Source: Pseudonocardia parietis (GTDB lineage: Bacteria; Actinomycetota; Actinomycetes; Mycobacteriales; Pseudonocardiaceae). Taken from it: 64,000 nucleotides of DNA. Below the pieces are notes generated by a model that worked only from the letters and a program-made list of their open reading frames with translations, had not been told where the DNA came from and searched no databases. This document shows, in pieces, positions 23,632 to 31,849 of this stretch. Every line of letters begins with the position of its first letter. Positions within the stretch are counted from its first letter, which is position 1. The stretch is from the NCBI RefSeq assembly GCF_017876315.1, contig NZ_JAGINU010000001.1:2976001-3040000 (forward strand), written 5' to 3'. Made by a program: the position numbers and the translations under genes.

Positions 23632-24033
23632 ATGCATCGTCTGACCCTGCAGGACGCGGAGAAGGCGCTCGCCGCCGGACTCGCCCGAGCCACCGAGATC
23701 GGACAGCCGATGAACGTCGCCGTCGTCGACGACGGCGGCCACCTGCTCGCCTTCGCCCGCCAGGACGGCGCGATCCGGGCGAGCATCGACATCGCCCAGC
23801 GCAAGGCCCGGACGTCGATCCTGATGAACCTGCCGACCGCCGCGCTCGGCCCGCTCGTCCAGCCCGGCGCCGAGCTCTACGGGCTCGAGCACACCTCCGG
23901 CGGGCTCGTCACCTTCGGCGGTGGCATCCCGGTCCACCGCGACGGCGAGATGGTCGGCGCGGTCGGCGTCAGCGCCGGATCGGTCGAGCAGGACGTCACC
24001 GTCGCCGAGGCCGCCGTCGCGGCGCTCGCCTGA
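23632..24033 (+). CDS. GlcG/HbpS-type (DUF336) protein of diol dehydratase operon
   Basis: GlcG/HbpS-family protein of 133 residues (MNVAVVDDGGHLLAFARQDG; GGGIPVHRDGEMVGAVGVS). DUF336 also forms the C-terminal part of PduO, the corrinoid adenosyltransferase of propanediol operons, and stands first here in a diol dehydratase operon, so a role in handling the corrinoid cofactor or haem is a fair inference. The ATG at 23632 has GAGGAG eight bases upstream; the frame is open further upstream without a better start. The next gene starts 46 bases after its stop. Confidence 0.8.
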   Translation: MHRLTLQDAEKALAAGLARATEIGQPMNVAVVDDGGHLLAFARQDGAIRASIDIAQRKARTSILMNLPTAALGPLVQPGAELYGLEHTSGGLVTFGGGIPVHRDGEMVGAVGVSAGSVEQDVTVAEAAVAALA

Positions 24034-24079
24034 GCCGGTCGGCGACGATGCGCCACCACACCCGACCCGAGGAGACCCG

Positions 24080-24505
24080 ATGACCAGCACGCTCGGCCCG
24101 GCCGACTACCCGCTGTCGGTGAACCGACCGGACCTGCTGCGCACGCCGACCGGCAAGCCGCTGTCCGAGGTGACGATGGCCGCGGTCCTCGCCGGTGACA
24201 TCACGAACGAGGACCTGCGGGTCAGCCCGGCGACGCTGCAGCTGCAGGGCGAGATCTCCGCCTCGGTGGGGCGTCGCCAGCTCGCCGAGAACATGCGCCG
24301 CGCCGCCGAGCTCACCGCGCTGCCCGACGACGAGGTGCTCGAGATCTACAACGCGCTGCGCCCGCGGGCGTCGTCGGGGCAACGCCTCGCCGAGATCGCC
24401 GACCGGCTGGAGACCGTCTACACCGCCCCCATCTGCGCCGCCCTGGTCCGTGAGGCCGCGCAGGTCTACGAGACCCGCGACCTGCTCGCCCGCGAAGGAG
24501 ACTGA
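24080..24505 (+). CDS. pduE: Diol/glycerol dehydratase small subunit
   Basis: Small (gamma) subunit, 141 residues, of adenosylcobalamin-dependent diol or glycerol dehydratase. The N-terminal signature DYPLSVNRPDLLRTPTGKPL and the conserved ASVGRRQLAENMRRAAEL and LRPRASSGQRL segments are characteristic. ATG 24080 follows GAGGAG. The small subunit is placed first, three bases before the large one; in the enterobacterial operons the order is large-medium-small. No long N-terminal targeting extension is present. Confidence 0.9.
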   Translation: MTSTLGPADYPLSVNRPDLLRTPTGKPLSEVTMAAVLAGDITNEDLRVSPATLQLQGEISASVGRRQLAENMRRAAELTALPDDEVLEIYNALRPRASSGQRLAEIADRLETVYTAPICAALVREAAQVYETRDLLAREGD

Positions 24506-24508
24506 CCG

Positions 24509-26233
24509 ATGACCAGCACGCTCCCGTCTCCGGGATCCACCGAACCCACCGGCCCCCGCACGTCCAAGCGCACCGAGATGCTCGAGTCCCGCCCGGTCAA
24601 CCTGGACGGCTTCGTCGAGGAGTGGCCCGAGAAGGGCCTGGTCGCGATGGAGAGCGACTTCGACCCGGCGCCGAGCGTCCGGGTGGCCGACGGGGTGATC
24701 GTCGAGCTCGACGGGCGCCCCCGCGCCGAGTTCGACTTCATGGACACCTTCATCGCCGACCACGCGATCGACGTCGACGTGGCCGAGCGGGCCAACGCCG
24801 TCCCGTCCGACGAGATCGCCCGGATGCTGGTGAACCCGACCGTCGGCCGGGCCGAGATCCTCGACCTGACCCGCGGGCTGACCCCGGCGAAGCTGCTCGA
24901 CGTCGTCAAGCTGATGAACGTCGTCGAGATCATGATGGCGATGCAGAAGATGCGGTCGCGCCGCACGCCCGCCAACCAGGCGCACTCCACCAGCGCCCGG
25001 GACAACCCGATCCAGGTCGCCGCGGACGCCGCCGAGGCCGCGCTGCGCGGGTTCGCGGAGCTGGAGACCACCCTCGGCGTGCTGCGCTACGCCCCGCTGG
25101 TCGCGATCGGCCTGCAGATCGGGGCGCAGGCCGGGCGCGGCGGGGTGATCACCCAGTGCGCGCTGGAGGAGGCCACCGAGCTCGACCTCGGCATGCGCGG
25201 CATCACCGGCTACGCCGAGACGATCTCGGTGTACGGCACCGAGTCGGTGTTCGTCGACGGCGACGACACCCCGTGGTCGAAGTCGTTCCTGGCCAGCGCG
25301 TACGCCTCGCGCGGGATCAAGATGCGCTTCACCTCCGGCACCGGCTCCGAGGTGCAGATGGGCAACGCCGAGGGCCGCTCCATGCTCTACCTGGAGATCC
25401 GCTGCATCCTGATGGCCCGCGGCGCCGGGGTGCAGGGATTGCAGAACGGCTCGATCAGCTGCATCGGGGTTCCGGGCGCGGTGCCCGGCGGTATCCGGGC
25501 GGTCGCGGCGGAGAACCTGATCTGTTCGATGCTCGACCTGGAGTGCGCGGCCGGGAACGACCAGTCGTTCTCGCACTCGGCGATGCGCCGCACCAGCCGG
25601 TTGATGCCGCAGATGCTGGCCGGGCAGGACCTGGTGTGCTCCGGGTTCTCCGGCGTCCCGAACTCGGACAACATGTTCGCCGGGTCCAACCTCGACGTCG
25701 AGGACTACGACGACTGGAACACCATCCAGCGCGACCTGCAGATCGACGGCGGGCTGCGGCACGTGCGGACCGAGGAGATCCTCGCCGTCCGGGACAAGGC
25801 CGCCCGCGCGCTGCAGGCCGTCTTCGCCGAGCTCGACCTGCCGCGGATCAGCGACGAGGAGGTCGAGGCCGCCACCTACGCCAACTCCAGCGCCGACTAC
25901 CCGCTGCGCGAGGTCCTGGAGGACCTCAAGGGTGCCCAGTCGGTGATGGACCGCGGCATCACCGGCCTGGACCTGGTCCGGATCCTCGAGCGGACCGGTT
26001 TCCCGGACATCGCCGAGAACTACCTGCAGGTGCTGCGCCAGCGAGTGGCCGGTGACCTGCTGCAGACCGCGGCGATCCTCGACGCCGACTTCGTGCCGCA
26101 GGCGGCGATCAACGACGCGAACGACTACGCCGGGCCCGGCACCGGCTACCGGCTGACCGGTGAGCGCTGGGAGCAGCTCAAGAAGCTGCGGCACGTCACC
26201 AGCGCGGACAACCCCGAGGAGGAGATCTCGTGA
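24509..26233 (+). CDS. pduC: Diol/glycerol dehydratase large subunit
   Basis: Catalytic (alpha) subunit, 574 residues, a TIM barrel that houses adenosylcobalamin and dehydrates 1,2-propanediol, glycerol or a related diol to an aldehyde by radical chemistry. Conserved blocks include MQKMRSRRTPANQAHSTS, TSGTGSEVQMGNAEGRSM, NGSISCIGVPGAVPGG and DQSFSHSAMRRTSRL. It is about 20 residues longer than the Klebsiella protein, mostly at the N-terminus. Which diol is used cannot be decided from sequence by eye. The gene is the second of the three dehydratase genes. Confidence 0.95.
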   Translation: MTSTLPSPGSTEPTGPRTSKRTEMLESRPVNLDGFVEEWPEKGLVAMESDFDPAPSVRVADGVIVELDGRPRAEFDFMDTFIADHAIDVDVAERANAVPSDEIARMLVNPTVGRAEILDLTRGLTPAKLLDVVKLMNVVEIMMAMQKMRSRRTPANQAHSTSARDNPIQVAADAAEAALRGFAELETTLGVLRYAPLVAIGLQIGAQAGRGGVITQCALEEATELDLGMRGITGYAETISVYGTESVFVDGDDTPWSKSFLASAYASRGIKMRFTSGTGSEVQMGNAEGRSMLYLEIRCILMARGAGVQGLQNGSISCIGVPGAVPGGIRAVAAENLICSMLDLECAAGNDQSFSHSAMRRTSRLMPQMLAGQDLVCSGFSGVPNSDNMFAGSNLDVEDYDDWNTIQRDLQIDGGLRHVRTEEILAVRDKAARALQAVFAELDLPRISDEEVEAATYANSSADYPLREVLEDLKGAQSVMDRGITGLDLVRILERTGFPDIAENYLQVLRQRVAGDLLQTAAILDADFVPQAAINDANDYAGPGTGYRLTGERWEQLKKLRHVTSADNPEEEIS

Positions 26234-26267
26234 CCACCCCCGGCCCCTCGACCTCGGAGGCACTGCG

Positions 26268-26843
26268 ATGACCGAGCCCACCACCCCGTCCCTGCGCGAG
26301 GTCGGTCCGGCCGCGCGCGGCACCCGGCCCGACGAGGTCGTGATCGCCCTGTCCCCGGCGTTCGCCGGCTTCTTCACCAAGACGATCGTCGACGTCCCGC
26401 ACGCCGAGGTGCTGCGCCAGCTGATGGCCGGTGTCGAGGAGCAGGGCGTGACGTCGCGGCTGATCCGGGTCCGGGACACCGCCGACCTCGCGGCGATCGC
26501 GCACACCGGCGCGAAGCTCTCCGGGTCGGGGATCTGCGTGGGGCTGCTGTCGCGCGGCACCACGATGATCCACCAGAAGGACCTCGCCCGGCTGTCGAAC
26601 CTGGAGCTGTTCCCGCAGTCCCCGCTGCTCGACGCCGAGGTCTTCCGCGGGATCGGGTCCAACGCCGCGCAGTACGCCAAGGGGGAGTCGCCGCAGCCGG
26701 TGCCGACCCGCAACGACCAGATGGCCCGTCCGCGGTGGCAGGCCAAGGCGGCGTTGCTGCACCTGAAGGAGTTCGACCAGATCCGGGCGGGCGAGAAGCC
26801 GGTCGAGGTGGTGCTGGACTCCGTGCTCAGCGACGCGGGCTGA
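26268..26843 (+). CDS. pduD: Diol/glycerol dehydratase medium subunit
   Basis: Medium (beta) subunit, 191 residues, which binds the lower face of the cobalamin. Typical parts are DEVVIALSPAFAGFFTKTI, HAEVLRQLMAGVEEQGV, GISVGLLSRGT-like GICVGLLSRGTTMIHQKDL and NLELFPQSPLL. The N-terminus (MTEPTTPSLREVGPA) lacks the amphipathic helix that directs the enterobacterial subunit into the microcompartment, in keeping with the absence of shell genes. ATG 26268 with GGAGG upstream. Confidence 0.93.
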   Translation: MTEPTTPSLREVGPAARGTRPDEVVIALSPAFAGFFTKTIVDVPHAEVLRQLMAGVEEQGVTSRLIRVRDTADLAAIAHTGAKLSGSGICVGLLSRGTTMIHQKDLARLSNLELFPQSPLLDAEVFRGIGSNAAQYAKGESPQPVPTRNDQMARPRWQAKAALLHLKEFDQIRAGEKPVEVVLDSVLSDAG

Positions 26844-26853
26844 GGGGTACGGC

Positions 26854-28710
26854 GTGGAGGACGGTTCGCGGCTGGTCGTGGGCGTGGACATCGGGAACTC
26901 GACGACCGAGGCGTGTGTCGCCTCGATCGGCGCCGACGGCGTGGAGTACCTGGGGACCGCGCTCACCCGCACGACGGGGGTGAAGGGGACCCCGGACAAC
27001 ACCGCGGGCGCGGTCACCGCGGTCCGCCGGGCGCTGGAGGGGGCCCGGCGCGACCCGGCCGACCTCGACCTGGTGCTGCTCAACGAGGCCACCCCGGTGA
27101 TCAGCGGCCTCGCCATGGAGACGATCACCGAGACGATCATCACCGAGTCCACGATGATCGGGCACAACCCGTCGACCCCCGGCGGGCAGGGCACCGGCGT
27201 CGGCACGACGGTCCCGATCGACGACCTCACCGACCCGGCGGGTCCGGTGCCGGACGGCCCGGCGATCGTCGTCGTGCCGCGGGGGTGGGACTTCGACCGG
27301 GTCGCCGCGGTGCTGAACCGCGCCGTCGGGCGCGGGCTGGAGCTCGTGGCCGCCGTGCTGGCCCAGGACGACGCCGTGCTGGTCGCCAACCGGCTCACCG
27401 CCGCGGTCCCGATCGTGGACGAGGTGGGTGCGGTGGACCGGGTGCCGCTGGGGATGGCGGCCGCGGTCGAGGTCGCCGCACCGGGCCGGACGATCCGGAC
27501 GCTGTCCGACTCCTACGGCCTGGCATCGGTGTTCGCGCTGGACCCGGAGCAGACCCGGCAGGTGGCACCGGTGGCCCGGGCGCTGACCGGGAACCGCTCG
27601 GCGGTCGTCGTCCGGACCCCGAGCGGGGACGTCCGCGACCGGCGCGTCCCGGTGGGGGAGCTGGTCCTGACCGGTGCCGGGAAGACGCTGCGGATCGACG
27701 TCGACGCCGGTGCCGAGGCGATCATGGAGCTGCTGGGCCGGGTGCAGCCGCTCGACGACGCCACCGGCGAGCCCGGCACGCACGTCGGCGGCATGCTCGC
27801 CCAGGTCCGGGACACGATGACCGACGTGACCGGGCAGCCGGCCGCCGAGATCCGGATCCGGGACGTGCTGGCCATCGACACGTTCGTCCCGCGGGAGGTG
27901 CGCGGTGGGCTGGCCGGTGAGGTGTCGCTGGAGAACGCCGTCGCGCTCGCCGCGATGGTGCGCACCAGCCGCAGCCGGATGCAGGTCGTCGCCGACCGGG
28001 TCGCCGCGGTGCTGGGCTGCTCGGCGCGGATCGGCGGGGTGGAGGGGCAGATGGCGGTGCGCGGCGCGCTGACCACCCCGGGCACCGACCAGCCGATCGC
28101 GGTGCTCGACATGGGCGGTGGCTCCACCGACGCGGCCCTGCTCACCCGGGACGGCGTGTGCACCGCCGTGCACGTGGCCGGCGCGGGGGAGCTGGTCACC
28201 AAGCTGATCGACTCCGAGCTCGCGCTCGACGACCGGGAGACCGCCGAGCAGATCAAGTGGTACCCGCTGGCGAAGGTGGAGAGCTTCTTCCACATCCGGC
28301 ACGAGGACGGCTCGGTGCAGTTCTTCACCGAGCCGCTGCCCGCGCACGTGTTCGCCCGGGTCGTGGTGATGACCCCGGACGGACCGGTCCCGGTACGGAC
28401 CCGGCACTCGATCGACCACGTCCGGCGGATCCGCCGGGAGGCCAAGCGGCGCGTGTTCGTCGTGAACGCGCAGCGGGCGTTGCACCAGGTCGCGCCGGGT
28501 GGGTCGCTGCGGATGCTGGACTTCGTCGTGCTGCTGGGCGGCTCGGCGCTGGACTTCGAGATCCCGGAGATGATCTCCGGCGCGCTCGCCGGGAACGGGA
28601 TCGTCTGCGGGACCGGGAACGTGCACGGCACCGAGGGCCCGCGCAACGCCGTCGCGTCCGGCCTGGTCGACGCGCACGCGGCCGCGCCGGTCGAGGAGCT
28701 CGCGTCGTGA
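26854..28710 (+). CDS. pduG: Diol dehydratase reactivase, large subunit
   Basis: Chaperone-like ATPase, 618 residues, that exchanges damaged cobalamin on the inactivated dehydratase. It has the actin/Hsp70-type ATPase signatures VVGVDIGNSTTEACV at the N-terminus and VLDMGGGSTDAALL in the second half, plus TRTTGVKGTPDN and ETITETIITESTMIGHNPSTP. Length matches the family (about 605-610). Start GTG 26854, 10 bases after the medium-subunit gene. It overlaps the small reactivase subunit by four bases. Confidence 0.93.
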   Translation: MEDGSRLVVGVDIGNSTTEACVASIGADGVEYLGTALTRTTGVKGTPDNTAGAVTAVRRALEGARRDPADLDLVLLNEATPVISGLAMETITETIITESTMIGHNPSTPGGQGTGVGTTVPIDDLTDPAGPVPDGPAIVVVPRGWDFDRVAAVLNRAVGRGLELVAAVLAQDDAVLVANRLTAAVPIVDEVGAVDRVPLGMAAAVEVAAPGRTIRTLSDSYGLASVFALDPEQTRQVAPVARALTGNRSAVVVRTPSGDVRDRRVPVGELVLTGAGKTLRIDVDAGAEAIMELLGRVQPLDDATGEPGTHVGGMLAQVRDTMTDVTGQPAAEIRIRDVLAIDTFVPREVRGGLAGEVSLENAVALAAMVRTSRSRMQVVADRVAAVLGCSARIGGVEGQMAVRGALTTPGTDQPIAVLDMGGGSTDAALLTRDGVCTAVHVAGAGELVTKLIDSELALDDRETAEQIKWYPLAKVESFFHIRHEDGSVQFFTEPLPAHVFARVVVMTPDGPVPVRTRHSIDHVRRIRREAKRRVFVVNAQRALHQVAPGGSLRMLDFVVLLGGSALDFEIPEMISGALAGNGIVCGTGNVHGTEGPRNAVASGLVDAHAAAPVEELAS

Positions 28711-29156
28711 GCCGCCGCGGCGAGCCCGCCGGACGAGACGGCAGCGCGCCGGAGCCGCCGTCGGTCGTGGTGCGCCACCACCCGGACGCTCCCGCCGCGG
28801 TCCTGCGGGAGGTGCTGGCCGGGGCGGAGGAGGAAGGGGTGCCCGTCGCCGCGTGGCCCGACCCGACCGCCACGACCGGCCCGCCCGGGGACGCCTGCGC
28901 GGTCGCCCTGGCCCACCGGGCGGCCCGCCGGTCCCAGCTCGACTCCGGCGTCGGTGTCGACGTGCACGGCGCCGTCGCGGTGCACCACGCGAAGCTCCCG
29001 CCGGACCGGCCGGCATTGACCGAACCCCCGCCGGCTCCGTCCGCTGTGCCCGACCCGTCACCGGTCCCTCCCGGTCGGCGGGCCGGGGCCGCGGCGGCCC
29101 GGATCGTCACCGGCCTGCCGCTGCCCCTCGGCGCGGCCGGCCCCGGGGACCCGTGA
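28707..29156 (+). CDS. pduH: Diol dehydratase reactivase, small subunit
   Basis: Small reactivase subunit, 149 residues; the core (SVVVRHHPDAPAAVLREVLAG, EEEGVPVAAWP, HRAARRSQLDSGVGVDVHG, VAVHHAKLP) is the usual beta-subunit-like fold that docks on the large subunit. A Pro/Ala-rich C-terminal tail of about 40 residues is longer than usual. The start overlaps the large-subunit stop (GTGA), so the two are translationally coupled. Confidence 0.85.
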   Translation: MSRRGEPAGRDGSAPEPPSVVVRHHPDAPAAVLREVLAGAEEEGVPVAAWPDPTATTGPPGDACAVALAHRAARRSQLDSGVGVDVHGAVAVHHAKLPPDRPALTEPPPAPSAVPDPSPVPPGRRAGAAAARIVTGLPLPLGAAGPGDP

Positions 29157-29160
29157 TCGG

Positions 29161-29922
29161 ATGACCACCGAACACCGCATCCCCTCCGCCACGGCCGTGC
29201 TCGACGAGCTCGCCACGATCGGACCGTTCTTCGAGGTGCGCGCCCTGGCCGCGGAACGGGCGGCGGGGCACCCGGTACGGCCGTTCTCCGCGGTGCTGGC
29301 CCCGCGGGCACTGGTCGGCCGGGTCGAACACACCCGGGCCGCGCTCGGTGCCGAGCTGCCGCTGGGCCGCCGGATCGCCGCGTCGATCCTGCTACAGGCG
29401 ATGGCGGCGAAGCTGGTGTCCGGGCCGCTGGCCGCGCTCGCGCTGCGGGGTGCGGTGCTCGACGTCCGCCCGGAGACCCTGTGGTGGTCGGCGACCCCGG
29501 CCGGTGACGCCGTCGCGCTCGATCCGCTGCGGATCACCCACGCGCCGCGGCCGGATGCACGCCTGCTCCATCCGGTCGTCGACGGGCTGCTCGACCCGCT
29601 GGTCGACGCCGTCGGCACCCGGTTCGGGGTGTCCGCGACGGTGCTGTGGGGCAATGTCGCGTCCGCGGTTGCCGGCGCGAAGCGGGTGCTCGACATCGGA
29701 CGCCCGGACGCCGCGGACGCGGTGGCCATGGTCGCAGGCGACCTCCTGCGGCATCCACGACTGGCCGGTACCGGGGAGCAGCGCCCACCGGTGCCGCCGG
29801 ACCAGGGGTGGACGTTCCGCCGCCGTTCCTGCTGCCTCTACTACCGGGTGCCGGGCGGCAGCATCTGCGCCGACTGCGTGCTGACGAACCGGCCCCCGCA
29901 CGGCGGCGACCCGCCCCGCTGA
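29161..29922 (+). CDS. FhuF-like (2Fe-2S)-binding protein
   Basis: Protein of 253 residues beginning five bases after the reactivase gene. The C-terminal motif RRSCCLYYRVPGGSICADCVL has the CC-x10-C-x2-C pattern of FhuF-type ferric siderophore reductases, which bind a 2Fe-2S cluster with a Cys-Cys pair; the N-terminal part (ATIGPFFEVRA, RIAASILLQAMAAKL) also fits. Siderophore reduction is the known role of the family, but there are no siderophore genes nearby. Its place at the end of the dehydratase operon allows a role in reducing cobalamin before adenosylation; that is inference. Confidence 0.7.
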   Translation: MTTEHRIPSATAVLDELATIGPFFEVRALAAERAAGHPVRPFSAVLAPRALVGRVEHTRAALGAELPLGRRIAASILLQAMAAKLVSGPLAALALRGAVLDVRPETLWWSATPAGDAVALDPLRITHAPRPDARLLHPVVDGLLDPLVDAVGTRFGVSATVLWGNVASAVAGAKRVLDIGRPDAADAVAMVAGDLLRHPRLAGTGEQRPPVPPDQGWTFRRRSCCLYYRVPGGSICADCVLTNRPPHGGDPPR

Positions 29923-29944
29923 CTCCCCGCCCCGTCGTCGCCGC

Positions 29945-30009
29945 GTGATCACCCGTTGAGGAGTGCAGCGCACGTGAGACGAACGCTGCGCTCCTCAACG
30001 GGTGATCAC
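29945..30009. repeat. 65-bp palindromic repeat, copy A
   Basis: Starts GTGATCACCC and ends GGGTGATCAC. Arms of 26 bases pair except for one G.T, around a 13-base loop. It begins 22 bases after the FhuF-like gene stop. Four more copies of the same length are at 51015, 51202, 51377 and 52376. Confidence 0.85.
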
Positions 30010-30291
30010 CGGGTCGTGGTGGCCCAGCAGAAGGGGTGTGCCCCGCGTGAGGGGTACGTGAGCGCTGCGCGGGCGTGATCGAACCGCTCTCGTGCGCCCC
30101 TCGCCACCGGCCCCGCACGGCGACGACCCGCCTCGCTGACGTCCCGTCACCGCCGGGTGATCACGCACGGACTCGTGCTGCAGCCCCCGGGACGGCACAG
30201 ACCTGCAACGTTCCGCCGTACCGTCGCCGACCGGACACACCGGGACGATAGGGTCACGCCGCACTGATCAACCGAACCGTGGAGTCGATTC
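30010..30291. other. Intergenic stretch before DUF4178 gene
   Basis: No gene seen. It holds a GTGATCAC palindrome at 30158-30165 without the rest of the 65-bp repeat, and a -10-like TAGGGT at 30249-30254 that probably serves the DUF4178-DUF4247-DUF350-aminopropyltransferase run. Confidence 0.45.
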
Positions 30292-30894
30292 GTGATCGAG
30301 TTCCTGCTCGGCGTGCTGGCGGTCGTCGCCGTCGTCGTGGTCGTCGTCCTGATCCTGCGATCACGGTCGTCGGCCGGCACGTCCGCGCCCCGGCGCACCG
30401 ATCCGCTGGCCAACGAGCCGGATCTCTACGACCCGCACCGGATCGGGGTGGGGGACGTCATCACCTACGCCGGGGTCGATCACGTCGTTCGCGGCACCAT
30501 CGTGCTGGAGGAGGGCGGTGTGCAGTGGCGCGAGCACCTGCTCGACTCCTCGGCCGGCCGTCCCTGGCTCAGCGTCGAGGACGACGAGGGCGAGCTGGAG
30601 ATGGTCCTCTGGACCAGGCGCGAGGACGCCGCCGGCCTCGTCCCGGACGGTGACGTCGTCCTCGACGACCGGGTGCACCGCCAGATCGAGCGGGGCCGCG
30701 CGTCGTTCACCGCCGAGGGCACCACCGGAACCTCCGCGACGGGGTCGGTCGACTACGCCGACTACGCGACCGCCGACGGCACCGGCCTGCTCGCGTTCGA
30801 GCGCTGGGCGGCGACCCAGTCCTGGGAGATCTCCACCGGCCGGGCGATCTCCCGTGGCGAGCTCGTCGTACTCCACTCGGCACCGCCTGAATGA
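30292..30894 (+). CDS. DUF4178 domain protein
   Basis: Protein of 200 residues with one N-terminal membrane anchor (FLLGVLAVVAVVVVVVLIL) and a DUF4178 domain (GVGDVITYAGVDHVVRGTI, WREHLLDS, LSVEDDEGELEMVLW). The function of the domain is unknown. GTG start at 30292. Its stop overlaps the next start by four bases. This domain recurs with DUF350 and spermidine-synthase-like genes in other bacteria, as it does here, which hints at a polyamine-related membrane process. Confidence 0.8.
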   Translation: MIEFLLGVLAVVAVVVVVVLILRSRSSAGTSAPRRTDPLANEPDLYDPHRIGVGDVITYAGVDHVVRGTIVLEEGGVQWREHLLDSSAGRPWLSVEDDEGELEMVLWTRREDAAGLVPDGDVVLDDRVHRQIERGRASFTAEGTTGTSATGSVDYADYATADGTGLLAFERWAATQSWEISTGRAISRGELVVLHSAPPE

Positions 30895-31307
30895 GCGGGC
30901 GGGTCCGGGCCGGGACACGGCTCGCGTGCGTGCTGCTCGTCTGCGCGCTGCTCGGCGGTTGTGGGATCGGCACCGACGTCCGTGACGTGATCGAGGATCG
31001 CTACCCGCTGCAGCAGCGCACCGGGGACACGGCCGTCTACACCTCGAACGAGCCGGTGAGCAGCACCGCCGCGGCCATCGCGGGTGCCGTCCGCCCGGCC
31101 GCCCGGTCGACCGACCGCGGTGCCGAGTACCTGCGCTACGACGACGACATCGTGATCGTCAGCCCGGCACCGGCCGGGAGCACCGTCCAGGTCGAGGACC
31201 TCGACGGCCGCTACCGCGGCGGAGCGTTCGTCTTCCTCGGTCCCGGGTTCCGCCCGGGCTCCCCGGCCGCCGGGGGCTTCGGCGGCGGACCCGGAGGCAT
31301 CAAATGA
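30891..31307 (+). CDS. DUF4247 lipoprotein
   Basis: Secreted lipoprotein of 138 residues: basic start, hydrophobic core and lipobox LLGGC (acylated Cys near residue 24). The mature part (IEDRYPLQQRTGDTAVYTS, YDDDIVIVSPAPAGSTVQVEDL) fits DUF4247, unknown function; the tail is Gly-rich. Coupled by ATGA overlap to the DUF4178 gene, so both are made together and probably meet at the outer face of the membrane. Confidence 0.8.
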   Translation: MSGRVRAGTRLACVLLVCALLGGCGIGTDVRDVIEDRYPLQQRTGDTAVYTSNEPVSSTAAAIAGAVRPAARSTDRGAEYLRYDDDIVIVSPAPAGSTVQVEDLDGRYRGGAFVFLGPGFRPGSPAAGGFGGGPGGIK

Positions 31308-31344
31308 CCGATCTCGCCGGACCGGCGACCCGCAGGAGTGACTG

Positions 31345-31809
31345 GTGAACACGACGAATCTGGCAGTGGAGTTCGGACCGGTCTCGGGTGACCTGCTCGG
31401 GCAGGGGGTGATCGCCACCCTGCTGTACTTCGTGATCGGTTTCGCCGTGCTCGGTCTGGGCTTCCTGGCGCTCGACCTGATCACCCCGGGGGATCTGCGG
31501 ACCCAGGTCTACACCGACCGGAACCCGAACGCCGCGGTCCTGCTGGGGGCCAACCACCTCGCCCTGGCGATCATCGTCGTCACGGCGATCCTGACCAGCG
31601 CCGACTCGCTCGCCCAGGGCCTGGTCGACTCGGCGGTGTACGGGCTGCTGGGCGTGGTGCTCCAGGCCGTCGCGCTCCGGCTGCTCGACGTGTTCGTGCC
31701 CGGCCACCTGCGGAACCTGGTCAACGAGCCGCGGTTGAACGGCGCGGCGTGGGCGGTCGGCGCCAGCCTGGTGGCGATCGGTGCGGTGAACGCGGCCGCC
31801 CTGTCCTGA
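31345..31809 (+). CDS. DUF350 membrane protein
   Basis: Four-helix membrane protein of 154 residues built of two DUF350-type repeats: GVIATLLYFVIGFAVLGLGF with DLITPGDL, and the second half VYGLLGVVLQAVALRLLD with RNLVNEPR. GTG start with AGGAG upstream. It follows the DUF4247 gene by 37 bases and precedes the aminopropyltransferase gene by 40. Function unknown. Confidence 0.8.
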   Translation: MNTTNLAVEFGPVSGDLLGQGVIATLLYFVIGFAVLGLGFLALDLITPGDLRTQVYTDRNPNAAVLLGANHLALAIIVVTAILTSADSLAQGLVDSAVYGLLGVVLQAVALRLLDVFVPGHLRNLVNEPRLNGAAWAVGASLVAIGAVNAAALS

Positions 31810-31849
31810 GGACCGGTGGGCCGGTCCGTGCCGGAAGGAGGCTGACGCC

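Noticed and set aside
30158-30165. GTGATCAC considered as a truncated 65-bp repeat
   Set aside because: Only the eight-base palindrome is shared; no GGAGTG or CTCC arm is found on either side. The same holds for GTGATCACC near 2830 and 40711.
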